From assembly GCA_905178155.1 (NCBI GenBank), contig CAJINV010000001.1:4140421-4204420 (forward strand): a stretch of 64,000 bases of DNA, in the 5' to 3' direction. The DNA comes from Amoebophrya sp. A120. Taxonomy: Eukaryota; Sar; Dinophyceae; Syndiniales; Amoebophryaceae. Positions 34,679 to 46,555 of this stretch are shown here, piece after piece. The translations under genes were made by a program, and so were the position numbers. The notes beneath the pieces were generated by a model, which had not been told where the DNA came from, made no database searches, and saw only the letters and a list, made by a program, of their open reading frames with translations. The stretch's first letter is position 1; each line of letters begins with the position of its first letter.

Positions 34679-34973
34679 GGTCCGCTAGTACACATGAAGA
34701 TGAACCTGTCCCTGGACATCGGAGCCGTATACTATTTTGTCAGAATGATCGGGAGGCAAGAAAAAGGTAAACTTGATTTCTTGTAGGCTTAGAAATATTC
34801 GCGATCGGGAATGAAATACAGAAGCTGCAAAATAAACCTGTCAGGCGTAAATCGATGGCCGCACAAGAGGCTTCGCCAAAAGCAAAGGACGTGCAGAGTA
34901 CCATTCTCAGCTTAAAGGAGCAGCTCCAGAAATCTAAGCAAGTGGCTAATGCAGCGTATGACGGAAACTTTTG
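34679..34973 (+). CDS. Orphan 3' coding exons after the large gene, frame not joined
   Basis: Two coding-like pieces follow the large gene: 34679–34771 (ending MNLSLDIGAVYYFVRMIGRQ, donor AAAAAG|GTAAAC) and about 34787–34973 (LEIFAIGNEIQKLQNKPVRR to YDGNF, TGA). They join each other in phase across a GT–AG intron. The donor AG|GTAAGT at 34585 and acceptor CATAAG at 34678 would join them to the large gene, but the phase is wrong and gives a stop after two codons. They contain another RRKS site, so they may be the original C-terminus after a frameshift. Confidence 0.45.
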
Positions 34974-36422
34974 AACATACGACCTCCTGCAGTCGCACCG
35001 CCTAGAGTTGGCTTCGCTATTATCGTTCACGCAACGTATAATATATAACTTTCAGGTTTGTTTATGTTACTTTTCCAACGGTGTTTGTCAACGAGTTGTG
35101 AACAGAAAGTCAATACCACATCATCAATTTCTGATTTTCTTTGACCACAAGCAGAACAACAGACACAAGTGGAACCTTGAAGTCGTATCAATATGTCGAA
35201 TCAACAGTCACGCCTAACTAGAACATTACGAACTAGAACTACGTCGACGCAGAGCAAAAGAGTTACTTCTACTTCAGCAGCAGCTTTTTTATTTTCTTTT
35301 CCTACAACTACAGTCACCGTGCGAAACCGAAAGCAAATCCAAATTTAATTGAAAAATACGATCAGATATCGCTTTGCATGCTAATCCTAAAGGACGACTT
35401 GAATAAAAGTACTAGCTGAGTACGGAATTGCAAAATTAAATTACGGCACACGAATAGAAGAGCGAGTCGTACTAGTGCGAAAAGCAAAAGAAAAGAGCTG
35501 AAAAAGCCAGTATCAATTGAAGGTAGACACACTCATTAACATTTTCGAAGTTGCAGAAGGCACAATTTGCATAGATAAGAACAGCTAGAGCCGAGAATAC
35601 AATCGAATTTGAATCTAGGTAGTGCAGACCATATAGATTATTTTTAAGATGATAAATCATAAAGCTACATCAGTGCATAGGCATGAACTCGAAGGAAAAG
35701 ATAGAAAATGAGGTTGTAAGATTTTCGATATTTTTTCGTCGGAGTTGCATCTCAGTGGCGTGTGCTGCCACCTGATCTCTGTTGTGCGTTTGCGCGTTGG
35801 TAGTTTCAAGTTCGTAAAAATTGTTCGTTTTTTTTTTCGTTCGGAGGCCGTCCGCGCTTTGTTCTTTCCGAAGCGCCCCTGAACATTTCTTGGCCTCGCC
35901 CGGTCTCCTGGAATTTGACATCGATAAAAAAAAGCCTCCTATTTTTAGTGCGATCTAACCAATTTTAATTTTTCAGCACTACAGTAGAAGTTTGGACTCG
36001 ACGACTTTCCGATGAACATGCACGGCAGCTCGGACTGCATTGAGAATGATATATAGCGACATTTTATCGTGGCAACGGTTCACTTTGCATGCGCCTTGGT
36101 CTTTGACCACGCTTGAGATGCCTGCTAGCAGCTGCAGCGCCGTCGAGCTGGATAATATTGCTTTCCTTCAGACCTCGTCATTCTTGAGTGATTAGTAGGA
36201 CCCAAGAAGTAGAAGCAGCTGCACAAAAGTATCTACAAGAAGGATTTTTGCCGAACCTCTTTTGCCCATCGCCAGGCACCTACAACTACGCTCGGGCAAT
36301 TTCTTCACGTTAAGTACTACCCCCCATGAGAACCCATGGACACAATTGCGTCTTAACCTTAATCACCCAGCGCTTCCCTGTCGATCTCGATCTGTAAAAG
36401 ATCAAGATAGACGCCGCCACCG
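34974..36422. other. 1.4-kb AT-rich spacer
   Basis: No frame with coding support, no introner ends. T-rich and A-rich tracts only. Confidence 0.45.
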
Positions 36423-38007
36423 GTGCAAAAGATAAATACAACAAGGGTAGGCTCCTTGTTCTGCAGAGCAGTGCCTTTCTCTAGCCTGGTGCGGGATCTT
36501 GACCGAAGCCAAAACCCAGTGCGCCCTCTGCTACTTACGACGATGGCGATCCACATGCAACTCTTCCGACGAAGTCGGATACCTCACTTCGCGAGGGTAT
36601 TTCAAGGAGCCAAATTTGGGCTGCCGCACCCGGAGAAGGCCGACAAAGGGGGAGAAGACGCGATGCTGCTCACGTCGAAGATAATAGGCGTACTATTTTG
36701 TTGTACTATTTTCATTTTGCTTTTCTACGTATTTATTGGCATGTAAGTACTTCTGCTGCAGTTGCGAACAGTATGAATCACAGTAGGGAATTCTACTTCT
36801 TGGAGTGATGGACTACAGGAGGACACGACGCCCTTCGTCTCTCTCTACTTCTTACACTTTTCTATACTACAACACGCTCGTGCTTCTACAGGTCTCCGAC
36901 GGCGTAGGTGGGTGGAGTCGCCGCGGCGTTGACGCCGGCGAGTACAGCCGGGCCTTGCTTTCCAACGTAGAGAAGGTAGCGGAAAAAAGCAATCTCTCGC
37001 AGCCCACCCGGATTTTGAGGAAGGCCTACGATAAGTGCCGGCACATTATGGGGTCGGCCACGGTCTGCTTGGTGACTTTGCAAAAAGACGACACGGTAAT
37101 TGTTACGAACGTCGGCGACAGCGCCGCCATAATTGTGCGACCAAGCGAAAGAAGGATCTTGTTCAAAAGCGAAGAGCAGGTTCACGATTTCAACTTTCCG
37201 AAGCAGCTCGGCATGCACTCCGACGACGTATTTACAAATTGATGTTCTTCTGATTTAGATTTTGATTTTATTGGGCAGAAAAAATTTCAGTTGTTGCAAA
37301 TCCTGTGGAAGAAGATCGAGGTTGACCATCCACTGCATGCTGAGTTAATAACTCACGCACACGACTTGTAGCATGATAGTAAATACTACGCCCAAGCAAT
37401 ATCAAGAGTAGAAGCAGAAGCTGTTCCATTCAAAGCTACGAACGACTCACTACAGATGCCGGAGCACGGGGATGTCCATTCCGTGAAAGTTCAAGAGGGC
37501 GACTTGATTCTGTGCGCAACCGACGGAATTTTTGATAACTTGTTCGACGAGGATATCCTGGAGCGCCTGTGTGGCCCGGCTACGGGAGCGGATGAAGCAG
37601 ACGCGATGTCAACAGCCTCTACTACAAGTACTTCGACGCCCTCCGAGGAAGGAGCGGCATCAAGCAAAGCGTCAACCGGCTCCACTACTTCCAGCGAACA
37701 AGAGGCGGCAACACCAGCATCATCGGAAAATTCTGCGTCATCAACCACTGAACAAACAGCTATTTCAAACCTCGAGCAGAGGGCGCAGGACATCGTGAAG
37801 GCAGCATTTGTGCTGTCGCTTGACCCGCACTACAATTCACCTTTTGCCTCCAGGGAAAAGGAATGGCTGGAGAAACTACCCGCGGCTCTGCGGCCAAAGG
37901 GAAAGGGGTACGAAGGAGGAAAGCCGGATGACATTTCTGCGGTCCTCGTGGAAATTGTGGACAAGGGCGACGACGGAAAGCCATTCGCCCGACGAGTGTC
38001 TTTGTAA
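36423..38007 (+). CDS. PP2C-family Ser/Thr phosphatase, PPTC7-like
   Basis: Exons 36423–36689, 36892–37227 and 37456–38007, both introns GT–AG and phase 0, give 384 aa. The metal-binding motifs of PPM phosphatases are all present: GGEDAMLL, IIGVSDGVGGW across the first junction, VGDSAA, CATDGIFDN and KPDDIS near the end. The order and GVGGW spelling match the PPTC7/Azr1 type, usually mitochondrial. Residues 1–50 are basic and Ser/Leu/Arg-rich (FCRAVPFSSLVRDLDRSQNP), which could be a targeting peptide; starts at 36543 or 36555 are alternatives. A Ser/Thr/Glu-rich insertion of about 60 aa follows ERLCG. No introners. Confidence 0.88.
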
Positions 38008-40196
38008 AGTTAGTACGAGGACTTCTAACTGGAGTAGTTCTAGTACTAAATGCTGCGGGAGAAAGTATAGTGCCATCTTCAGTGGCCGCTGTTGCTTTGT
38101 TTCAGGAACATCAAGGTGTTGGAGTCGTGTTTCTTGATAAAAAGAGCTGAGTGGCTACAACGAGATTGCACGCAGGCAAGCGCAAGCAGAAGAGAACCAG
38201 CACCCCGCACGTCGTGCTACAGACGCCCGAGCTTACTGTCGTGACTGAGTCCGGCTCATTGCACCTGCTTTGCAAGAACGAGCGCCACGCTCATGATTCC
38301 GCCAGGCGAAGACCGCTAAGCTAAGTTCTTTGCAAGAACAGGACCTGCGTTTACTAGTGGAGGTACGAATATTCGCCGGTGCAGGCCACGGCTGCAAACA
38401 TGGAGATCTTCAAGTCTGCGAACAACATTTGCGTCGCACGTCGTGGTCCTCATTTCGCTGCAGCGCCTTGGGTTACCAGTCCTGCTATCGGCGGAGTACT
38501 AAATATGCGCCACCGCAGAAGCGGATGTTGAAGTACAAGCACAACTCGTCAAGCTCTACTCTAAGACTATACTGCGGCTCGCTTCGCTTCCCCTTCGGTA
38601 CCAGCAGCGACAGGTTCTGGTAGATGTGTAGTTTCTACGGCTGTTCAAGGGCTCGAATGAAAACTAAGTCCTAAAGATGATGATGATGATGATGATGATG
38701 ATGAGCCAGAGGAAATGCACATAAGATGAAGGACAATGCTTTACATCTTCGCTGTGAACTTTCTTTGGTGGGTCAAGTATGCTCTCCGCCTCTGCGCAGA
38801 AAAATGAAAAATCAAAAACATCGACGTCAGAGTTTTAAATCAAGTATGATCACCATCACGCAAACGAAGGCGCAATAGTGGATCGTGCCTTTTGCTTTTG
38901 TTCCAGTTGCAGTGAGTTCGATGTTCTTGTGCTCGAAGTCTCGTCTTCCGTTCAAAAAAGAGCAGATCTCTTTTTGCCTTGTTTTAATTGTGTGTTTTTT
39001 TTGCTTTTCGTCATGGTGTTTCCGTAAGCTTGTGGCTTGGCGTTCTCGACACTGAGTCTGAGTTCCTTTATTTACCGAAGAAAATTTTACTTGGCAGCAC
39101 GCGTTGAAGTACGACTGCCGGCTCCAACATCCCTAGCTTGTGACCTCGGAGGTGTCAGTTTTAGAAGTCGTCTTTAGTGACAACGAACTCCTGTACCTGT
39201 AATCATAGATGACAGATAAGAAACCACTCTTATCCGGACGACTTAGTTTTATGCTTCGTATAGAGGCACAAAGTCCCAGTTCGTTTTCAGTTTATCCGAA
39301 TTCTATTCATCAGCGGGCGACCACGGCGGCTGCAACCGTTATAGACTAAATTCTTACAGTATTTCCCGCTAACCGCAAATACTTAAACAAAGACCCGAAA
39401 GCCGCCAGGAAGAGGAAGAGCTCTTTATGTTTGATATAACAGTCCCCTTGTAGATAGAAGGACAAAGCCATCTTTCAACTCGTGCTACATCGATCACCTC
39501 GCCGAGATTTTTCTTCTTCTCTGTTAGTCTTACCAAGTACCGAGTCAGTCTCTCCTGTGTTTTCTGTAAGAAGTTTCAGTAGCAGAAACCGTGCTATTTC
39601 CGTCACCATTTTCAACCTTCCTCTTTTCCGTAGCTGCTGTGTCTGTTGTGATTTCTTGACTGAAAACGCACGAGAGGAGTGGGAGACACTTTGGAAAAAG
39701 CTGCAGCGACACTCCAGCAGCTAGCATACCACGCCGGGTGGAATAAGAGGAAGAGAATCTGGCACTGAGGCCTTTTTTGCACGGGTTCGCCTGTTGGGCC
39801 ACGACTGGTACGAGGACCGCAAACAAGTCAAAGACTAAGATACTTCTTTAGCAGGAGCGCAGCAGGACGAGAAACAGAAACTAATTCATATTCATCTTCA
39901 TTGTGTGAAGACATCAACAAACTATATTGGTGTGATGAAGAAGATGAAAAGCTCCTACGTAACAAGTGCCAGAAGTAATCATGCGATGAGTGGGGGGAGG
40001 AACAGCAACAGGAGGAAGAACTGTAGCTTTAGCTCTAGCTCAGAATAAACAAAGGGATAACTTCAGCAATCCGGAAACGCGACGAGGACGCTCTTCCCTA
40101 GTTAGTGTGTAATAACAATACTAGCACTAGGGTACTATACATATCACTTGTAATAGAGATCGTATACGATGTGCTAAGCTGTGACTGTGTGCGCAA
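38008..40196. other. 2.2-kb spacer with a trinucleotide microsatellite
   Basis: No supported gene. A GAT/ATG trinucleotide run of about 28 bases lies at 38676–38703. Poly(T) tracts lie around 38990. Confidence 0.5.
38676..38703. repeat. (GAT)n microsatellite
   Basis: Nine to ten perfect trinucleotide units in non-coding sequence. Confidence 0.9.
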
Positions 40197-43100
40197 ATGG
40201 GCTGCGGAGCGTCTTCTACCACACCATCAACGACATCGGCGTCTTCCAACGCTGCAAGCAGGTTACTAGTGCAAGGAAGCGCAACGCTCCTCGATAAAAA
40301 TTGCAGTAAACGCGAAGTTCTTCTAGATAGCACGTCTCCTGCTCGCCGAGGTGTAGTTGCTTCTTCCTCTTCCGGCTTCGTTCTGTCCTCATCTTCCGGT
40401 GGGCAGCTCGGCTCTTTTTTCAGCTCCCCACCGCCCCGCGGCCGTGGCAGTTGTACACACCGCGGCCGGCGAACGAGCACAACCAAAAAAGAAGAGGATT
40501 TCGATTCGCCGTGTGCAATTGTGAACGGAGAGGACTCGCGAAACGAAAAGAACGCATTTTTCCAGGATGACCGACTGGATGAAGGAGGTGAAGTGGAGCA
40601 GTTAATAGTGTACCCAAAAACTCACCAAAACCAACCATTTTTGTCCTCCCACGAACAACAAATTTTTACCACTCCATCCACTGTGCCGCCTCTGAGTACG
40701 ACGCAATCCAAAGTAACGGGAGCTGGTGCCACCAGCACTGCTACAGCTATTCCTCTCGCAGGTGGTGCTCCCGTGGCCGTGCTGACAACTACATTTTCCA
40801 ACTTGTATGAACAGTGCAGCACGCCGGAAGATCCGGAACACGAAAGCCGCAACGTCGTCAGCGTCCGCCTCAACCATGATGACCATCATGCTGACAAGAA
40901 GACGGGACGTTCTTTGAGTGACGAGATTGTGGAGATAACCAGCGACGACGAAGTCATCGACTCGACGACGCACCGAACTCCTGCCGGCGCTCCTGCCCCA
41001 TCTTTAATACAGTCGCCGCCCGCAGCTGGTGGCCTTGCACCAGAACTCCTGCCAAAAAATTTTGTGGATCCGCAAAGAACAAGAAGTATCAATAGTATGA
41101 CAAGCAGAAAAACAACGACCCAATCGTCCCAAAATGCTGCGGAAGGTCATCAACCTGCAGGTGACGAGCAAGACAAATCGGCACAGCAGCATCTGCATGG
41201 CGTCACTAATTTGTCAGCTGCTAGTAGGATGTCGAACTGGAGCTCTGGTTCTTCGGGTTCCTCTGCCATGCTCGGAGGAACATCTGGTGGCACAACGTCG
41301 TTTCTCAACCGCGGGTCCACTTTCTCGACCCTTTCCGGGCTTGGGCACCACCAGGAAGATCATAGCTTCGTGCCCTCGCCAGAACAGCAAGCAGGCGACC
41401 GGTATAATCGGGTGCACCAGCTCGAAGATGTAGATGAGAACAATGCTTCCACTTCTACCTCGTGCGGTCCAAACCAGAGAGATGAAACACATCTGTCTAA
41501 TGAACTACTTGTCGCGACGAAGACTGATGGGGCGGATGAAGACGAAGAATTGATCATTTCTCATAGTGCCAGCGGTCCAGCACGTGTGCTCGTAGAGGGA
41601 AGAGCCACGACGACGACCTCATCATCTTCCAGGATAACAAGAACTGCGGCTGGCGCCACTGGGGCAGTGGATGATGTAGAGATTCTGGAAAACAACTACA
41701 CAGAGGGGCCGGTGGCGCCCCCTTCGTCGTCGGCTGAAACGACCCCCGTCTTCCATCCCTTAGAGCCCTCTTCTGGCTCTACACTTCACCTTCAGGACGT
41801 GCAGGCCGCCCGGAGAAATCGCACGACGAGCATGGCGTCGGCCGCGCCGCCCACACCGTCCTCGTCTTCTTCGAGTAGCAACGCTAGTAACTCGAACAGA
41901 AACTGTTCTCTAGTACGTGGAACGGGCGGAGGACCACAACCACTTAATACAACCGCGTCCTCAGTGAATCAACATCATCAACAACAACTCCACGCGAGTA
42001 TGCAGCTGCTGCGGCGGAATCATGTGAATAGGCGGAAGAGCTCCCTGTCTGTTGCAACCGCGACCTCGCTAAAAGTGCTGCTGGAGCAGGAAATCGAGCG
42101 GCAAAAGAAGCGGTCGGGCAGCAACGAGTCCTGTGCGCCGATCGCAATTGACCTACACCACTTGGAATTGGACCAGATTGCCGAAACCGATGAGGAGCAG
42201 GAGGTCCTGGAACGGGTTTTTGCCGCGGCAGACCGAGAGAACCAGGGTCGCTGCAGCCCGCGCGAGCTGCGCTTGCTCTTCCGGGTTTTGGGCATTCCGG
42301 CGAAGGATTTAGTGGAGCATTTCAATGAAGAAAATCTGATGCTCGCCGCCCCGGCGTCGAGCCCAGGTACTATGGTCGTGCAGACAGTGCAACACCCGAC
42401 TGCGCCGCCGCAGTTGAGCAGTTCCTGTTCGGGATCCACGGGTGGTGCTCAGCCAACAGCATCTTCTTCATCGCACCAGCAATCAACTAGCGAGCAGCAG
42501 AGTGCAGAGTTGACACTTCAATTGAACGACAATCTGATGAGCGCCGTCCGGTGGGACCTGCGGCAATTTGAGCGGTGGGTGCCCCAAGATCTGGCTGAGG
42601 CCGTAGTGAACGCGCTGCGCGCAAGGCCCTTCGCACTAGACCACCCGTCTTTGCATACTCTTTGTGACCTGGTCGCCGTGCTCGACAGCCTGGATACGGA
42701 ATACACCGGGGCTATTGATCCGTCAGAGCTGTCAACGGTATGTACAATCATGTTCGAGATGAGTGATATTTGTAGTGCCTGTGTTTTTTTTTCTCCGCTT
42801 TGATCTCCTTCGTTCTCGACGAATGGGCATGATGAGTCCTGATGATGATGTAGCTGTAGTTTTTCAAAAATCGAGTTTCTACTTTCTCCAAAAATTATCG
42901 GACAGATTTGCGAGAACCTGCATCTGAACCCGGCCGAAAATACGGGACTGGTAAACCTGGTTGGTTCTCCGGAAAAAGCCGCGGTTTCCACGGCGCCCGT
43001 GTCGATCGACAAGTTTCTGCAAACGCTGACGGCCGAGGAACTGACCGTGATCCACAAAAGACTTCCCGAGCTCGAGCTGGAACCGGGCTCGTTCCGCCGG

Positions 43101-46100
43101 GTCAGTGGCGAAATCTCTCGGGCGTTCACGAGTTCGGAAGCCACGAGCCACCGGTCGGTGATCGACCCGAGCCGCGGGGGAAATTTTTTGATGAACTGCC
43201 GCTTTTCCAAATCCAGGTCCAGCTCCAGAACTAGTACGAACCTACAGCTCGTCCAGACGCCCCGGGGCGGGTTGCTGCACAAAACCGGCTCCTTGACGGC
43301 GGATGAGCAACTCCACCTGGCGGACAGGGACCACAGAGGCTCCTCGAAGGACGCGCGGAGCAATTTTTTCGATGTCCTCGACCTGGACACGGCGGACGAC
43401 CAGATGAACTTCGTGCTTCACGTGTTTGGCAATTTGCAGTGGAACTTGACAGTTGGCTCTACCTCCATCGGAATGAAATCTACTTCGAAAAATAACGCTG
43501 ACGACGACGACGGGGGGTCCTCTTTGTTACACCCAACGATCTCCGATCCAGGAACGATGCACGGTCTGGTAGTGCCGCACTTGACCCACTTCATGCGGTC
43601 CTCTAGCACTTCCTCCGCATCCATTTTCCCCTTCGCATCGAGCTCGTGCTCGCGGCAGCCGCCGCCCGCCAACGACGCGACGGCGATCCTACGGGAGGTC
43701 AGGCTAGCGGAGACGGGCCTGCGTCAGTACTGCAGCGCGCTGCGCTTGGCGTACATCCCCAACGCGTATCTATCAAAAGGAAAAATCCCCCCACCCCATA
43801 TCGAAATGGGAATCTGTGATGCGGGATTTGTGTACACAAATGATCGGCTTTGTCTTGCAATAGAGGACTGCAGACAGATACGAAGCCGGATTAGGGATGT
43901 TTTGGTGTAGGCGCCTAGCAAGGTATGGGCATTCTCTGTAGGCCAGACAGCATCACAAATTGCCTGCATAACGCGGCGGGGTTTTTTTATTTGTCTTCTT
44001 GCACTACTGAGACGATTTGTGGCCTCAAATCAGCATGACAAATTTTGAGAAGTATCCCGTTCTGGTATGGGGAGGGGGGATTTTTCCTCTCAATAGTATC
44101 ACAACTATCACCACGCACTGAACACGCTGCATTTGTGCTCGCAGTACTTGTCGGGGACGAAAAGCGCGGGAAAAACCTTGCTGTACAGCCTCGAGGTATA
44201 TCTTCACGCAGAGATAGGATTAGGAAAATCAACAAGTACAAGATTATCATATGTCAGTGCTTTTTTCCTCTACCAGGTCCTGATCCTCGCGCCAGTGAAA
44301 CAAGCACAACACACTCACATCATTTGAACTACACCTGGCGAAGAGGAAGATGAACGCCGGTTGAAGTCTTGTAAGCCCCTTACTTTTCGTTTTCAGTGAA
44401 GATTCAATATACAGAGAACAATGACAATCATGAATGAAAATTTGTAAATCAAAACGAATAGGTGCTCACTTGTCTTTGTGCTGCTCTGGCGCACGACGTT
44501 GGCCACCGCGGCTTTACCAACCCGTTCGAAGTTGCCACGGGTTCGGAGCTTGCCATTTTCTACAATGATAACTCCGTCTTGGAAAATATGCACGCCTCTG
44601 TCGGTTTTTCGCACGCGGAGCGCTTCATCCTACCAAACTTGTTCCACGTAGTCGACGCGCAGGCAGCACATCCTGTTCCTGAGGCTGGTGGGGCGAGCTC
44701 CTCGAGCCGCTCTAGTGCCGGTTCTAGCTGCAATATTTCCAGCATCACTGCAGTCTCCGCTTCTCCGGCTGCAGCAGCCGAAAGAAGTTGTATAATCGAG
44801 GCTGAGCAGGCAGAGAAGAAAGACAATTCGGCTGAGCTTGTGCAAACCGAAGCGATAACAATAAACACATCAGCGAACAACGGCGCAGTACCAGACCAGC
44901 ACAGCTTTTCCAAATCGTCATCGTCAGGGCCAAGCACCAGCAACCCCGTGAGAGCAGGAGGACCAAGGTACGAGAAGGTAGGTCGCGAAGTGTGGCGGCG
45001 GTTCCGCAAGATTTTTATCGAGAGTATTTTGGGCACGGATATGGTGCACCACGAAAAGCAAGTGAAGGCCGCTTCCATGCTCGCGACGCAGCGCAAGCAC
45101 TCCATGATCAACTCGGCTACACCATTTTTTCCGCCCGGGGTTTCGAACGGTGCCAGCAGCGGAACTGCTCGGGCAACCGAAGCAGGAGGAGCTTCCTCTT
45201 CTACATCTTGCAACACGAACACCACAGCTGCAAATACTAAGCCACAAAAGGCTGCACCCTCATCCGCCGAGAACGATGACGTTGTTGTAGAAGCTTCCGC
45301 GTCCTCCGAAGATGCACTTCCTCCACGCGACGAGGACTCTAGTGGGTCTACAGGTGCAGCTGCATTGGAAGTTGTTGTGAGGAGCAAGGATAAGGAAATA
45401 ACAAGCTGCGCAAAAAATATTAGGTCTTCTGTGATCAACACGACGACGCCAACAAGGGCGGACCACTCGACGTCCTCTTTCCACCTCGACGAGACCGGTC
45501 GGTCTCAGCTCGTGGAATTGGTGTTGCACACCGCGGACATCGGGAATGGGTGCCAGCCGCTCTCCGTCGCGTTACGGTGGAAGGACCGAATTCTCGAGGA
45601 ATTTTCCAACCAGGCCGCGGAAGAGGCGAAGGTCGGTATCCCGGTGACGCCGTTCATGCTGAACCTGCACGACCCGATCGTGGCCGCGAAGAGCCAGATC
45701 GCCTTTGTCGGCTTCGTCGTTGCCCCGTTGATGCAGATTGTCAGCCCGCTGCTGGGGCTGGACACCTACATGGAGTGTATGTACTCCAACACCCAGTACT
45801 ACCAAGACATCGTCAACGCGAATAACAAGCTGGGGCTGCAGCAAGCGGATACTCATAACTGTAATGGGAGCAGTTCTTGTTCATCTTCTGGCACAGCAGT
45901 TTCTGGTGCAGCTGTCGCCACAAAAAATACAACTAATACTAATACAGCAGGAGCCAGTTGCGCTGACACGTCGAAAAATGGAGGAACCAAGACGAAAAGT
46001 AGAGGAGCACCACCAGGCGCCGCGAGGACCACCACGAAGGGGCCGCTGAGCAAGACCTCGGACAACTGCAGCAAGGATGTTGCGCCACTAGCACTGGAAG

Positions 46101-46555
46101 AAGAACAAGAGGACAAGGTGTCAAATGCGGACAACAAGAACGGAGCAAACAGCAAAGCGACCACCACGACCACAGCGGCTTCCTCCGACGAGCAAGACGC
46201 AGTCACTATTTACGGACAGAACGACGCTGTTAATCACCACCAGGAAAATCAGCAGGAGTCTAGTTGTTCGCTTTACCCAGCACCGACAGGCTCGTCCTCA
46301 GCTTCCGCTCCGAGCAGCGTGACGAACGCGAAGAACTACAAAGTTGGACAAGAACTCGAGCAGAACTACGAACAACAGCTACAGCACGATCTCCACGACG
46401 AGAGCGGGAACCATAATCTTCAGGAGGCTACTTTATTTTCCCGGCATGGCACCAACGACAGCGACAGCTTTGATGTGTACAACATTTTTTCCCGGCATGG
46501 CACCAACTTATGTCTTCAACGGTCGTTAGCATACAGAAGGGTGAATTTGCAGTGA
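40197..46555 (+). CDS. EF-hand cyclic-nucleotide phosphodiesterase, membrane-anchored type, one introner
   Basis: Exons 40197–42737, 42906–43770, 44101–44195 and 44462–46555 give 1864 aa to the first stop. The start MGCGAS is a myristoylation plus palmitoylation context. About 650 residues of Ser/Thr-rich sequence follow, then two EF-hand loops, DRENQGRCSPRE and DTEYTGAIDPSE. The catalytic PDEase_I part has AYHNYHHALN, split by the introner, then AHDVGHRGFTN with the HD pair, HASVGF, LHTADIGNG with the metal Asp, and FVGFVVAPLMQI to the end. It hydrolyses cAMP or cGMP; which one cannot be told. Introns 42738–42905 and 44196–44461 are GT–AG; 43771–44095 is an F4 introner. Ser/Ala insertions interrupt the catalytic domain. 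The tail is broken by duplications, and the likely original C-terminus lies at 49049–49369. Confidence 0.85.
43771..44095 (+). mobile_element. Introner, family F4 variant, in phosphodiesterase catalytic motif
   Basis: 325 bp. Left end TATCAAAAGGAAAAATCCCC, right end ...GGGGGGATTTTTCCTCTCAATA. Target duplication GTATC/GTATC. It splits the metal-binding YHN motif; removal restores AYHNYHHALN. Confidence 0.92.
46436..46506 (+). repeat. 50-bp tandem duplication at the phosphodiesterase tail
   Basis: TTTCCCGGCATGGCACCAAC occurs at 46437–46456 and 46487–46506, an offset of 50. The unit encodes SRHGTNDSDSFDVYNIF and starts again at once (SRHGTN), after which the frame runs into unrelated sequence and stops at 46555. 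Confidence 0.85.
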
